NCBI GenBank assembly: GCA_037954665.1
Contig: JBBMOL010000016.1
Coordinates: 310,001 to 374,000, forward strand
Reading direction: 5' to 3'
Source of the DNA: Laguncularia racemosa
Taxonomy: Eukaryota; Streptophyta; Magnoliopsida; Myrtales; Combretaceae
Length of the DNA stretch: 64,000 bases
Both the position numbers and the translations under genes were made by a program. Shown here in pieces: positions 13,750 through 24,394 of the stretch (position 1 is the stretch's first letter; each line of letters begins with the position of its first letter). The notes beneath the pieces are model-generated. The model did not search any database. It was not told where the DNA came from and saw nothing but the letters and a program-made list of their open reading frames with translations.

Positions 13750-14888
13750 AAGACTAATTGGCTTTCAGTTTTTGATTGCAACGATGTATAAGTACATGGT
13801 AGTCACTATGTGATGTGTGTGCTTGATAGGTAGAATTAAACCAGATCAATACATAAACTTGGCTAAGTTTGATGTATGTAGTTTATGCAGGGACATACTG
13901 GGTCAGTGGATGATGCCCTTGGACTCGGATGACGGTTGTGATTGTAATTACTAGGATGATATAGTGGTTAGGTGCTTAAACTATCAATGGTGGCTTAGGC
14001 TTTGTGAATAGTTAATAAAAAGAAACAACATTAGTGCAACAAGTCGACTAGAATGGGATAGAGTTGTATTGGGAATTGTTTGAGTTTATGGGATTTGATG
14101 GACAATACGCTATATAGGACTATGATTGTCAGTGTCTGATACGATGGTGATCTCTGTACGAGACTACTTTTGTTTTTTTTAGGTGTAGGATCTAACCATC
14201 CCTATTAACCCTTAATAGCCTGCTATAGTGAGATTGGATCCCACATACCATCGTCATGTTGTTCAGAGCTATAAGTACTTTGGTGGTGCTGTTTGTATAT
14301 ACTTAAATTATATTTTAATGAACCTTGATTGTTGCATTGTTTAGGTATGTGTGCGAGCGGCATCAAACGTGTTTGTGTGATTGTTACTGCGTTGAGTCGT
14401 CACTCCTCTTTGACCTTTTCAAGTGATGATTAATATGCCTATGATGAGTTTAGTTATGGATTCAATGATGGGGTTTAGGTTGATGAGTGTGACACCATCG
14501 ATGACATATATTTTCATTATTGCTTTTAATATTTAGACTATGTTTAGTTTTACTAAGAATTTTTTTACCACACCTTATTATTTTTAGACTTATTGGACTT
14601 GATATTGTTTTTAGGCTGTGTTGGACTTTGGACTTTATTTTAGACTTAATTATTTTTTGGGCTCTAAGCCCTTTACTAGACTATTATATGATATTATTTG
14701 GAGGTTTTATTAGTAAATGCTTTTTCAAAGTTTTTACAAGTTTTAAAATCCATTACATCTCAATCAATTGTATTCAAAAGTTAATAAATTATTTCATAAA
14801 AGTAAAATTGGTTTAGATATTTAAGTGTAGAGACTCTTAGCAATGAGATGTGTCGTGAGTTGTTATCATCCTTTAGCTTTTCGAGCTT
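13750..14888 (+). mobile_element. Decayed LTR, probable 5' LTR of a Ty3/gypsy element
   Basis: The stretch ends a few bases before a sequence resembling the initiator-Met primer site (about 14897-14913) and is followed 400 bp later by a gag-like start. TG-rich LTR style and the GTGACACCATCG motif near 14489 agree with a plant gypsy LTR. No matching second LTR was found in the window, so the left boundary is only a guess. Confidence 0.4.
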
Positions 14889-14896
14889 GGTAGTTT

Positions 14897-14913
14897 AGGT
14901 AATATCAGAGCTA
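14897..14913 (+). promoter_or_regulatory. Primer-binding site (initiator tRNA-Met type)
   Basis: The sequence AGGTAATATCAGAGCTA is close to TGGTATCAGAGCTA, the usual site where reverse transcription of plant LTR elements is primed by tRNA-iMet. It is diverged at its start and is a relic. Confidence 0.5.
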
Positions 14914-15318
14914 TAAGTTAAATTAATCATAGAATTTTAGGAATTTCAAAGGTGAATGGTGAGTTAAGAGAGTGGAACCGTGTGGATACACTTGCTTGAA
15001 GTTTGATTTCTACTATGTTGTCATGTAAATAAGGTATCAATGGAAAGTTTTGAATTAAAATGTAATAAAATTTGGTACTTAAAAAATTATTAAGTAAATT
15101 GGACTATTTTTGAGATATATAGCTTGTTAATTGATGAGATGTTGACTTAATCGATATATATTGAGATTTTTATGGATTAATTGGGATATAATTGCATGGT
15201 TATGGTTTATTATAACAATATTGAATTAAATGGAATATTTGTGAATATGGAGTTATTGAATGTTTGGTAATGAATCTTTAGTGTAATGCAAGATTAGTTT
15301 GTGTTTTATTTTGTTAAG

Positions 15319-15595
15319 ATGGCTGGGCGTATTATTAGACGTACTGTCAATCCCCCTTAACCCTAATGCTGGAGGTAATTAAGCTAACCCTGAAAGTGTT
15401 GATGGCCCCTTACCTCCTCCTCTTGCACTACGTGTTCAAATGGAGCAGTTTAGCTTATGGATTTAGTGGATAATATGATAACTTTGGTCAGAGAACAGCA
15501 ACAACAAATTATGCAACAAAGAGCTGAGGCCCTATAGCTCTTGTAGTGGGTGGTGATAGACCTAGCAGCATGGTTCGACTCACGGTTAAAATTCT
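15319..15595 (+). pseudogene. N-terminal gag remnant of a Ty3/gypsy element
   Basis: An ATG at 15319 opens MAGRIIRRTVNPP. After stops and frame changes come a PLPPPLALRVQMEQFS-like run and a Gln-rich stretch (REQQQQIMQQRAEA). This matches the start of plant chromovirus-type gag proteins, which have a short basic start, a Pro-rich linker and a Gln-rich coiled segment. The homology stops at about 15595, where pectinesterase-array DNA begins. The fragment is clearly dead. Confidence 0.5.
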
Positions 15596-15597
15596 AC

Positions 15598-16205
15598 AGC
15601 AAGGAGGAAGAATGAAAAGAGAGCATTATAGAAATTATCACAGTAGCAACCAATGCTATAAAATGAATAAATAGAGGAGTAATACTAGTAATGCTTGATG
15701 AGTTTAAAAAAGTATAAAAATGAATGGAAACCTTTTGCTTGATCCATAAACAGAACTGGATCTATGCGAAGAAGAAAATATATATTAGAGACTTGTCGCT
15801 AACACCTAATTTAAAGTAGAGATATTTATCCCATTTACTTATATTATCATATTTTACGTTGTATGCATTATTGTCTTTATCTGATTCGATACCATATTTT
15901 ACTTGATATTCAGTATTGTCTTTATCTGAATTGATCTTGACTATGCAATTGCACTTGCTTGCCAATCATTCAACAATCAATCTTGATTCCATGAACAATA
16001 TGCATTTATTATAAATATTCTTTTGTCCATTTTTAGTATTATAATGCATTGGGAAAGTTTTATTTTATACTAAGTCATCAATTTTAGTTTTTGACATCTT
16101 TGGTACCCAATAAATGAAATAAAAATTGTTAAATTATAAGAGAAGCTGTGGATTGTGCAATCAATACCTATCATAATTATGAAATTTCATACTAATACAG
16201 TATTA
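15598..16205 (+). repeat. Pectinesterase-array repeat unit, copy 1 (upstream block)
   Basis: The unit begins with CAAGGAGGAAGAATGA (compare CAAGGTGAGAAGAATGA at 23468), then AAATGAATAAATAGA, then ATTTAAAGTAGAGAT, CATGAACAATATGCATTTATT and TGACATCTTTGGTACCCA. The same order recurs at 23.47-24.33 kb, and in part at 21.66-22.2 kb. The block corresponds to DNA upstream of the pectinesterase first exon. The homology breaks near 16205 and appears to resume at about 21302 after the foreign insert. Confidence 0.7.
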
Positions 16206-16800
16206 CATATGTAAAATCCTAAAAATTTAAAAAAATTATATGAAAATTTAAAGAAAATAAGTAGAATAATAAATACTTTTAAGTCGGGGTAGAGAGAGGG
16301 ACAATTTTGTAATATTAAAAACTTTGAGAAATGTATGACAAAAATTCAAATATTGCAATGCATAAATATTATTTTAATAATTTCCAATAATAATAGGTTT
16401 TAAGAATAAAACAATTAGAAAGAACAACCTTTGCAAAGAAAAGAAGATAACAAACGTAACAAATTGAATTTTATGAAATATATTATTGAATAAATTTAGG
16501 AAGTGAAGTAATTGAAAAATATTCATATATAGGTATATAAACGGATAAATAAAAATAATTGTAAGTCCTAACTTTAGTTCGGATAAATTAAATTAAAAGA
16601 ATAAAATTCTCCGAAACACAAATTTCAAACAATATTAGGCTAAATAATGAAATTAATTGAAATGATAGATCTAGGAATTTTAAATGAAAATTTAGAGTAA
16701 ATGTTTATATTTAAAATAATCAAATTAACCTAGACATAAGCTTTTATAATAAAATGCTAAAAATATAAAATTTAAAGATATTTTTTTACGCCAATAGAAT

Positions 16801-16882
16801 ACTAAAATAGAGATATTATAATATATAATGTAATATAATATAATATAATGTAATATAAACATATATATATATATATATATAT
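16801..16882. repeat. AT-rich simple repeat (TAATA)n and (TA)n
   Basis: Short ATAATATAATG-type repeats are followed by an uninterrupted TA dinucleotide run at about 16861-16882. It is non-coding. Confidence 0.9.
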
Positions 16883-16949
16883 ACACAACTGTAAAAAAAA
16901 AAAATCTGGAATCAAAATTTTCAAATGTTGCAACATCACATCCTTCTTC

Positions 16950-17560
16950 AGGCAACAGCATGACAACATCAAGTCCTCAGCCGTCCTGGTCACTTCTCTC
17001 TCCCTTTACTTTTCTTTTCTTTTCCTTCTTCTTCTTTTTCTTCCCTTCTTCTTCCTTTTTCTCCCAGATCGTGTCTCCCCTGCCTTCCCTGCCCCGTGTT
17101 CCCTTCCTTCCTTCTTCTTCCCTCTCATCCTTCCCCAGATCTCCCTTCCTTCCCTTTGGATCATCATCGTCGAGTTGGAAGAAGGAGTTGCGCGTGGAGG
17201 TTGGGACGTCAGCGTGTGTGATCACGTGCTTTCAGCGGCGATAATAACCACGGTGATAGCAAACGACTTGGAGAAGACAGCGACAGGGACCACAACAAGC
17301 AATGAAGTTGCGAAACTGATGAAAAACGCTTTTCACATTGATCACCACTACGATTCATCCTCGTTGAAGTGTGAGAAATCCTAAGATTCCAGGGAAGATC
17401 ATGAAAGTTCTCGCGAGCACAAGAGATCTCTATCAGTCGATTTCCGTAAGGTGGGAAGGAAGTAGAGATAGAAGTAGTGATGATAATAGAACAAAAGCAT
17501 CAAGACAGTTTTAGAAGGATTGTACAAATTGCGAAGAGAGAGGCAAGTGCTTGGTGCTTG
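16950..17560. other. Pyrimidine-rich tract and GC-richer unique segment, origin unknown
   Basis: Positions 16990-17160 are almost pure C/T on the + strand (CTTCTTCTTTTTCTTCCC style). They are followed by about 240 bp that are markedly richer in GC than the surroundings (GCGCGTGGAGGTTGGGACG near 17190). A CT-rich tract before GC-richer sequence looks like a plant 5' leader plus the start of a coding region. The frames are short, and the predicted peptides are low-complexity or unrecognised. It could be a captured gene fragment inside the 16.2-21.3 kb insert. Confidence 0.4.
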
Positions 17561-17562
17561 CA

Positions 17563-18540
17563 AGGTGTGTGTGTGTGTGTGTGTGTGAGGGAGGAGGAAG
17601 ACAACAACAATGACCCAATAGCTGCAACAACAACAAATAGCGGAAACAACAAACAACAGCAATGATGACCGTGATGATAGCAGTAGCAATGTAAGAAGGG
17701 GGAAAGGGGAAGGAGGTGCCGGGTGTGTGGTGTGTACGGTATGCGTGTATGTGTATGAATGGTGTAGGATGTGTGTATGTGTATGGATGGTGTGTGATGT
17801 GTGCGGGTATGCATGTATGTGTATGAGGTGGTGTGTGGTGAGTGCGGGTATGTGTGTATGTGTATGTGATGGTGTGTGGTGTGTGAGGGTATGTGTGTAT
17901 GTGTATGGAAGGTGTGTGATGTGTGCGAGTATGTATGTATGTGTATGGAAGGTTTGGTGTGTGTGGGTATGTGTGTATGTGTATGAGATGGTGTGTGGTG
18001 TATGGTGTGTGGATATATGTGTGTGGGTATGGAAGGTGAGTGTGGTGTATGCGGATATGTGTGTATGTGTATGGAAGGTGTGTGTAGTGTGTGTGAAGTA
18101 TGTGGGTATGTATATATTGGTGGTGAGAGGTGTATGTGGAGTATGTGTGTATGCGTATAGAAGGTGTGTGGATATGTGTGTATAGGTATGGAAGGTGTGT
18201 GTGGTGTATGCGGGTATGAATGTATGTGTATGAAAGGTGTGTGTAGTGTGTGCGTATTGGTGGTGTGAGGTGTATGTGGAGTATGTGTGTATATGCGTGT
18301 CGGTGGTGTGAGGCGTGTGCGAGAATGTGTGTATGTATGCATGTGAACTTGAGGAGAAAAGAGGATTGCAAAGTGTAGTTGTGTATGCGTGTAAGTAGGT
18401 GTATAGGATGATTGTGTGTATGTATGTGTAGGTGTGTGCGTGGTGTGTGCGAAGTGTGTATGTGTATGGATAGGAGTATGTTGGTGTGTGTACGTGATGT
18501 GTGGGAATGGTTGGTGTATGTATGGTAATGGAAGTATGGG
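17563..18540. repeat. GT-rich minisatellite
   Basis: A (GT)n run at 17563-17587 is followed, from about 17722 to 18540, by irregular repeats of roughly 40-60 bp built from GTGTGTATGTGTATGGAAGG and GTGTGTGGTGT-like pieces. The minus strand keeps long open frames (up to 361 codons), but they encode only His/Thr/Pro/Ile-rich peptides dictated by the repeat, so they are not genes. Confidence 0.9.
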
Positions 18541-18589
18541 TGAGGATGAAAACTAGTAGAAAGGACGGGAAACCTTGTAGGTAGAGATG

Positions 18590-19330
18590 TCAACAAAGGA
18601 GAGAAGAAAGAAGGTGATACAAAACCTTTAGTGACTATTAAATCCCACGGGTTGTCTTACAAATAGTTCGTTGGAAGGTATTAGAGACAAATTGATAAAC
18701 AAAAGGTTCAAAGATACTTTATGTAAAGGAGAGGTGTTTATGTTGGTGTAAATGGTGAAGGGGATCATTCGAGCAATGTCTAAGATGATGGCTTGGGGAA
18801 AATTTGGAATGAAATGAATTTCGTAATGGAATGCTCAAATGATGTTGAGGAAGATCATTCTTAGCCAAATACCCTAATGCAAGACCTTTAGTTGTCCTTT
18901 CCAAGGGTATCTTGCATACTCGAAAGAAGGAATTTTAGATTTGGCAGGTTGAAGACGTTCCATTGCTCGACTTCTACACAAAGAAAGTAGCCAGTCGATC
19001 ACAGCAACTTGGGGTGTTGGAAGCAATGATTTGTAGGAAGGTCGTTTCTTTTGGAACCTTGTATCGGAATCACGTTGAAGAAGTGTTCAACGTTTCGAAT
19101 CTTGTTCGCCCAAAGTATCTTAAAGAAGAGACTTCACACCTTGCCATCAAACGCATAGCGAGTGGAGTACACATATCGGGCGCTAGGAAACTACCAAAGT
19201 CAAGTGGAGATGCTACTTTCTATGGTTTGGTTTAGGAAGCATTGCAAAAAGACACTGATTTCAAGGGGAAAGTAAAAAGGGGTTACCTACTGGAATCGCT
19301 TGACTCCGGTTAAGACTATGATGACCCTAA
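18590..19330 (+). pseudogene. Possible degenerate coding stretch, family unknown
   Basis: The stretch is less AT-rich than its surroundings and has a 90-codon open frame at 18963-19235, whose product carries the segments SRSQQLGVLEAMICRK and NVSNLVRPKYLKEE. I do not recognise a family. Several stops and frame changes upstream suggest a decayed transposon internal region between the minisatellite and the LTR remnant. A real small gene is possible but unsupported. Confidence 0.25.
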
Positions 19331-19928
19331 ACAAGTGAGTGAGAAGTTTAATGATATGCTATAATGTTGTGTTGTGTGTTGATATGCTATGTATGTGAAT
19401 TCATTTGCTTGTTGTAGTTGTAATTGGATGCGATTTTTGTTAAGTTTGAGTTATATAGTGGGGTTAATTGAGTTTAGGAAAGAAGTTACGAAGAAACTAG
19501 TAATTAGGTAAATTACAAATAAATACGAGTGTATTGATATAGAAATTAGAATGGGCTAGGGTAGATAGCACTTCGCATCATCTTGTTAGTGCTATTACTA
19601 CAGGTCTAATATCATGATTTGAAATTGTTTTCTTCAAACTAAACAAAAATATATAAACCTAACTTTTCCCTTTATAGTTATCGAGTAGGTATACATAGCT
19701 GAATAGGATATATAAATATCATTATGTATACATATCAGAGTTTACTTCTGAATATGAAAATATGCTTAGGAAAATTATTTTCTTATTATATCTATAGAAT
19801 ACACTCATGCAAATAACTATACAAATCATGAGTGTAACTGTGATCTTACAACTTAAAAATTCTATTTTCTTGCTCTCTTAAGTAGGTGAGGGAAGATGTC
19901 TAGTAAACAGTCCTCTAGTTAAAGCTAT

Positions 19929-21301
19929 GTTACGAACCTATATATATGTGTATATATATATATATATTATACATAGGTGTATTGAGGACTTAGAAGAGAT
20001 ATACGGGACGACCTTATTGGCTTTTGGATGTGTGTATAACAGAGCACTTGAGAAATGCGATGACACAGAGGTGTCATGAATGATAATCGTAAATCAATCC
20101 TGAGTGGTTGATTTAACGTTTAAGAAAAATGGCACAGAGGTGTCAAGTTAACTAAAACCCGATGTATAGCTAGATTGCTCCCATTTGCTTGGTCTGGGTT
20201 TTGTGTTTGTTTTGTGATGTGAAATGCATGATCTTGCTTGTTGTGGTATGTGTGAAAATGAGATGTAGTGGATTGTTATGGGACTTCACTAGGTCCCTAT
20301 GAATTGTTCTTGGTAGCTTGCTTCATTACCTTGAGTGGGAATTGGTTGCGACTATATATATTGTTTAGTTACCTCGAATCAATTAATTAAAGAAGTGGAC
20401 TCAATTAAAACTTGACATGCATTTCCACGAGACATCTCATGAGATTGAATGCCATCACTGTTATAGGACGTGCCAGAAGTGATCAGAGGATCGCTGTTCT
20501 GCAAAGTACGAACTAAGTGATTAGGGGATTGTCGTGCTTTGATGGTTCTGAGTCCGGCCTATCTCTTGAGGGTGTAATTGCTTGGTGTATTGAGGCACTT
20601 GAGTCTAAAACATTAAAGCTGAGACATAGTATAAATAAGTGATGAGAGTAATGAAGATGTGTGTAAGACTCGAGCATTGATGGTGGCTTCAGAATCCCCA
20701 ATCCAAGGTCAAAGGGGCGTAAACCTTAGACTTCACGTGGGTTACCGGAAGACTATGTGATATGCTGCATTCATATGGTTGTTCATGCATAACATATGTT
20801 TTGATAACTTGATTGAAATTACTTGTGTGTGTATAGCATTGAAAGTATTACTATCCCATTCATTGAGCCGTAGTGTGCTCACCTCACTATAGATCCTTTT
20901 TGTAGGTAGTGATTATGAAAGCTTGGGATGGGATAAGATGTGAAGTGTCGAGAGTTTTTGAATGACTAGAACGATAAAGTAAAAATTGTGAAGTATAGAT
21001 TATTTAGATGAAATGTTAAGACCCTTATGTAAATAAAATTGAATTTGTGAAACTTAGGATTTATCTTATTTTACTAGTTGGTAAGGGATACCGATTTTCT
21101 GTGATCATGGTTGACTGTGGGATACAAGATCCATAGTTATATCTTATTATCTAATTATATGTATTATGATTAGTCGTGATTGTAATTATTCACTTAAAGT
21201 TTTTACGATCTCTGGCTCGTAAGATGATTATCATGTAATGGGTGCACACATGCCATGATGATTTTAGTGGAAACTTCCAAACCCCCATTTGGGGTGTGAC
21301 A
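19929..21301 (+). mobile_element. LTR remnant of a Ty3/gypsy-type element
   Basis: The stretch may open with TGTTACGAACC at 19929 and closes with CCCCATTTGGGGTGTGACA at 21301, an ending common in plant gypsy LTRs. Inside lie the style marks of such LTRs: CTCACCTCACTATAG near 20879 and GGGTGTAATTGC near 20569. Directly after the CA end the pectinesterase-array sequence resumes, so the right boundary is good and the left one weak. It may be a solo or truncated LTR. Confidence 0.45.
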
Positions 21302-22200
21302 AAATATTACTTCGTTCTCGCACAAATAATAATAATATATATGGAGCGTGCAAATTGCAACACAGATTTTAACAAGTTATATCAAGAATACTATTAAAAA
21401 TTAACTGGATTATTTTTCATTCTCAAGAGTAGTAAGAGGTGGATAGGACTTTTTTTATTTTTATTTATTTATTTATTTTGCTATAAGATGGATGCTGAGA
21501 ATCGTCCGCAAATGTATCCTATATAAAAGAAGAGATTCATTTAAATTTTTCATGTGTTATAAAAATTATTCCAAATGGTTTGATACTTTTTCACCATAGG
21601 GAAAAAAAAAAAACTAAAAAGGAGAAATAAAGCTTTCGCTGTTTTGAAATTAAACAAATTCTCATGGTGTGAAATGGATGGGAGTGGGCAATATTATGAA
21701 TAAATAGACAACTTATTTGTAATGCTTAAAAGAGTTTAAAAAGTATGGAAATGTATAGGAAGCCTTTACTTGCTGATTCATTTATGATTCGGATGAACGA
21801 ATAAAAACTAATCCATAATCAGCTTTTGCTTCTACTACTTGCTAATAGCTAAACTGTAGGGATTTACCCTGTTTATTTCTATATTATCATATTTTATTAT
21901 TTCATATTCAGTTTCCTTATTTAATTTAATTTTCAACACCGTAAATTATTCTTGCTTGCCAAACATTGAATACACAAAGCTAGATTCATGAACAATGTGC
22001 ATTTATTATAATTATTCTTTTTGTCCATTTTTACTATTTGAATGCATTGAGAAACTTTTTTTTTTTCTTTCACGTTACTAAGACATTAATTTTAGTTTTT
22101 GCGATCAGCTAACTTTAAGTAGAGATTTACTCTATTTAATTATACATTTATACTATCATATTTTATTCTGTATTCAATGTCTTTGTGATCTAATTCCACA
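21302..22200 (+). repeat. Pectinesterase-array repeat unit, copy 1 exon region plus copy 2 upstream block
   Basis: 21302-21650 aligns with the exon-1 region of the later copies (TTTTAACAAGTTATATCAA here, TTTTTAACAAGTTACATCAA at 23198), but its coding sense is lost. 21655-22200 repeats the upstream block (ATGAATAAATAGACAACTT, then GAACAATGTGCATTTATT, then GCTAACTTTAAGTAGAGATT). The direct repeat order equals that of copies 1 and 3. Confidence 0.65.
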
Positions 22201-22204
22201 ATGT

Positions 22205-22985
22205 ATATTACTTTCTAGAGTAAGCGAATATAGGATGGGTATGATATAAAGCTTTACTTGCACTCTATACTATAAGATACAAGTTTTTAGTTTTTAGAAT
22301 TGGAACCTACCTTATATTACCTTATAATTACTTTATATCTTGTACCTTATAAAACCTATAAGGTATATGATATCTTGTGGAATCTATAAATTTTATCTTT
22401 TTTTTTATATAAATTTTAAGTTTATTTGATATTAAAAAATTAATTTATATATGAATTATAAATTCTTAATATGTAAAATTTATACAACTTATAAGAAGAT
22501 ATATGAAATTAAAAAAAGAGAGTAAGTTTTTAACTTTAATTATTTCAAGTTCTACTCTCTTACTACTTAGCAAATGGAAAAGAATAAGGTAAAAGAATAA
22601 AAAAACTAAAATCCAAGAGGAAAATGGGGCAATGAATAAGAAAAGAAGAGAATGGTGATATTAGGTTTAATTGTTTAGGGTTATTACCTTATGGACTTAG
22701 ATCTTTTTTTATTTTTTTTTTATTTTTTTCCTTTTTGCTAAGACATTTATTGTAAAAAAAATTATAATATTGCTATTTATTATTTATTTATTAATATTAT
22801 TTAATAATACTTTATAGGATAATCACAAGGTACCTTAAAACCTTAAAATACATGTTTTAGAGTTGGTATAGGGTAAGAAAACCTATACTCGTATCCTACC
22901 CTATGAGAATAAATTTAGAAAAATAAGTAACTAAAACCTACCTAATTGAATAGGATATGAATAATTAACTTTTGTAATAGAATTA
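22205..22985. mobile_element. AT-rich insertion interrupting array copy 2
   Basis: The upstream-block repeat is interrupted after TGATCTAATTCC (about 22197) and resumes with ACTTGCTAAACACTGAACGC at about 23008. The roughly 780-bp insert is AT-rich and non-coding. GATGGGTATGATATAAAG near its left end and the complement of GGGTAGGATACGAGTATAGG near its right part are loosely inverted. It may be a MITE or other non-autonomous element; no clear terminal repeat or duplication was fixed. Confidence 0.35.
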
Positions 22986-23094
22986 TCTACTTACCTTTAT
23001 TACTCTCACTTGCTAAACACTGAACGCATGCAACCTACAATTCATGAAGAATATATATTTATTATAAATATTGCACTACGGTGCACAGATGGAT

Positions 23095-23490
23095 TTAGTA
23101 ATCAATTCTTATGGTAAGTACAAATTTTCTGATTAATATGGCATTAAGATATTGCTTCCTCCTTGGACATATGTTAATATTGAGCAAGCAGATCAATTTT
23201 TAACAAGTTACATCAATTATAAAATGTGTTATGTTGCATCATTCTCCATATTGCCATAATATTATTAACAAAATGTTTATTAGGATATTCCGTTCAAACG
23301 TTTATCAAATCATTATCATTGATAAGAATGCTCTTGATGCATCCCAATCTATTGAAGATGCTATCAACCCTTTGTAGAAGTCACTTCCACTTGTTTGAAA
23401 CCTTTCACTATAGGAGGAATAAAAAAAGAAAAAAGAGAAGTAACTATTTTGAAACACTCTGCCTTCAAGGTGAGAAGAATGAGCATAATG
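23095..23490 (+). pseudogene. Partial pectinesterase first exon, array copy 2
   Basis: It is parallel to the exon-1 region of the copy at 24.4 kb. The frame reads IIDKNALDASQSIEDAIN, the counterpart of the N-terminal part of the pectinesterase catalytic domain (xxIQxAIxSIP), then a stop at about 23376. No further exons follow before the next repeat block. It is a truncated duplicate. Confidence 0.65.
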
Positions 23491-23499
23491 GAAGTTACT

Positions 23500-24335
23500 G
23501 TTGGTAGCAAGCAATGATATGAAATGAATAAATAGACGACTTACTTGTAATACCATTTGATTGAATAATGCTTAAAAGAGTTTGAAAATCATGAGGATCA
23601 ACGAAAGCTTTTTGGCTGATGATATAAATATATATAACTCAAGAACGTAACGAATTCATAAATAGAAATGGAACCTTACGATAGCTTTTATTTATACTAC
23701 TAGTGGCTAAATTTATCCGAAGAACAAAATATGTGAAGACTCGTCCCAACCTGCTAACTTTAAGTAGAGATTTATCCTTTTTAATTGTACATTATACTAT
23801 GATATTTTATTTCGACAACGTAAATTAATCTTGCTTTCCAGACATTGAACATGCAATCTAGATTCCATAAATAATATGCATTTATTATAATTATTCTTTT
23901 GTTCTTTTTTTTTTTTTCATTCGAATTCACTGAGAAAGTTTTATTACTACATCAATACATTAATTTTAGATTTTGCCACAAACAGCTAACTTTGAGTACA
24001 GATTCACCCTATTTACTTATACATTTAAACTATCATATTTTATTTCGTCAACCTATATTGCTCTCGCTTTCTATACTTGAACATGCAAACCTTGATTCCA
24101 TGAACAATATCCATTTATTATAATTGTATTCTTTTGTCAATTTTTACTATCGAAATGTATTTAGAAAGATTTATTTCATTACTAAGTCAGAAATTCTAGT
24201 TTTTTTGACATCTTTGCTACCCAGTAAAAGAAAATAAAAATGTTAAATTACATGAAAATATAAAATTTGTGAATAGGGCAGCTAATCCTTGCCATGAATG
24301 CAAATCTTCGTACTATCGCAGCAATAAGACATTGC
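23500..24335 (+). repeat. Pectinesterase-array repeat unit, copy 3 upstream block with internal duplication
   Basis: The block matches copies 1 and 2 from AAATGAATAAATAGACGACTT to TGACATCTTTGCTACCCAG. Within it, about 230 bp are themselves duplicated head to tail: GCTAACTTTAAGTAGAGATT at about 23753 and GCTAACTTTGAGTACAGATT at about 23984, each followed by CATATTTTATTTCG and TCCATRAAYAATATSCATTTATTA. This is the immediate upstream region of the pectinesterase pseudogene. Confidence 0.7.
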
Positions 24336-24394
24336 CTTGTTCTTGGACATTTATGAATACTGGCATGAGAATCAATTTTTAACAAGTTACTTCA

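Noticed and set aside
16960..17244. 94-codon frame on the + strand with an overlapping frame on the minus strand
   Set aside because: The peptide is Phe/Ser/Pro-rich because the tract is pure pyrimidine. It could be a leader of something captured but is not supported as a gene.
17500..18596. Long minus-strand open frames of 280 and 361 codons
   Set aside because: They are His/Thr/Pro/Ile-rich products of the GT-rich repeat in two overlapping frames of the same strand, without domain, signal or conserved start.
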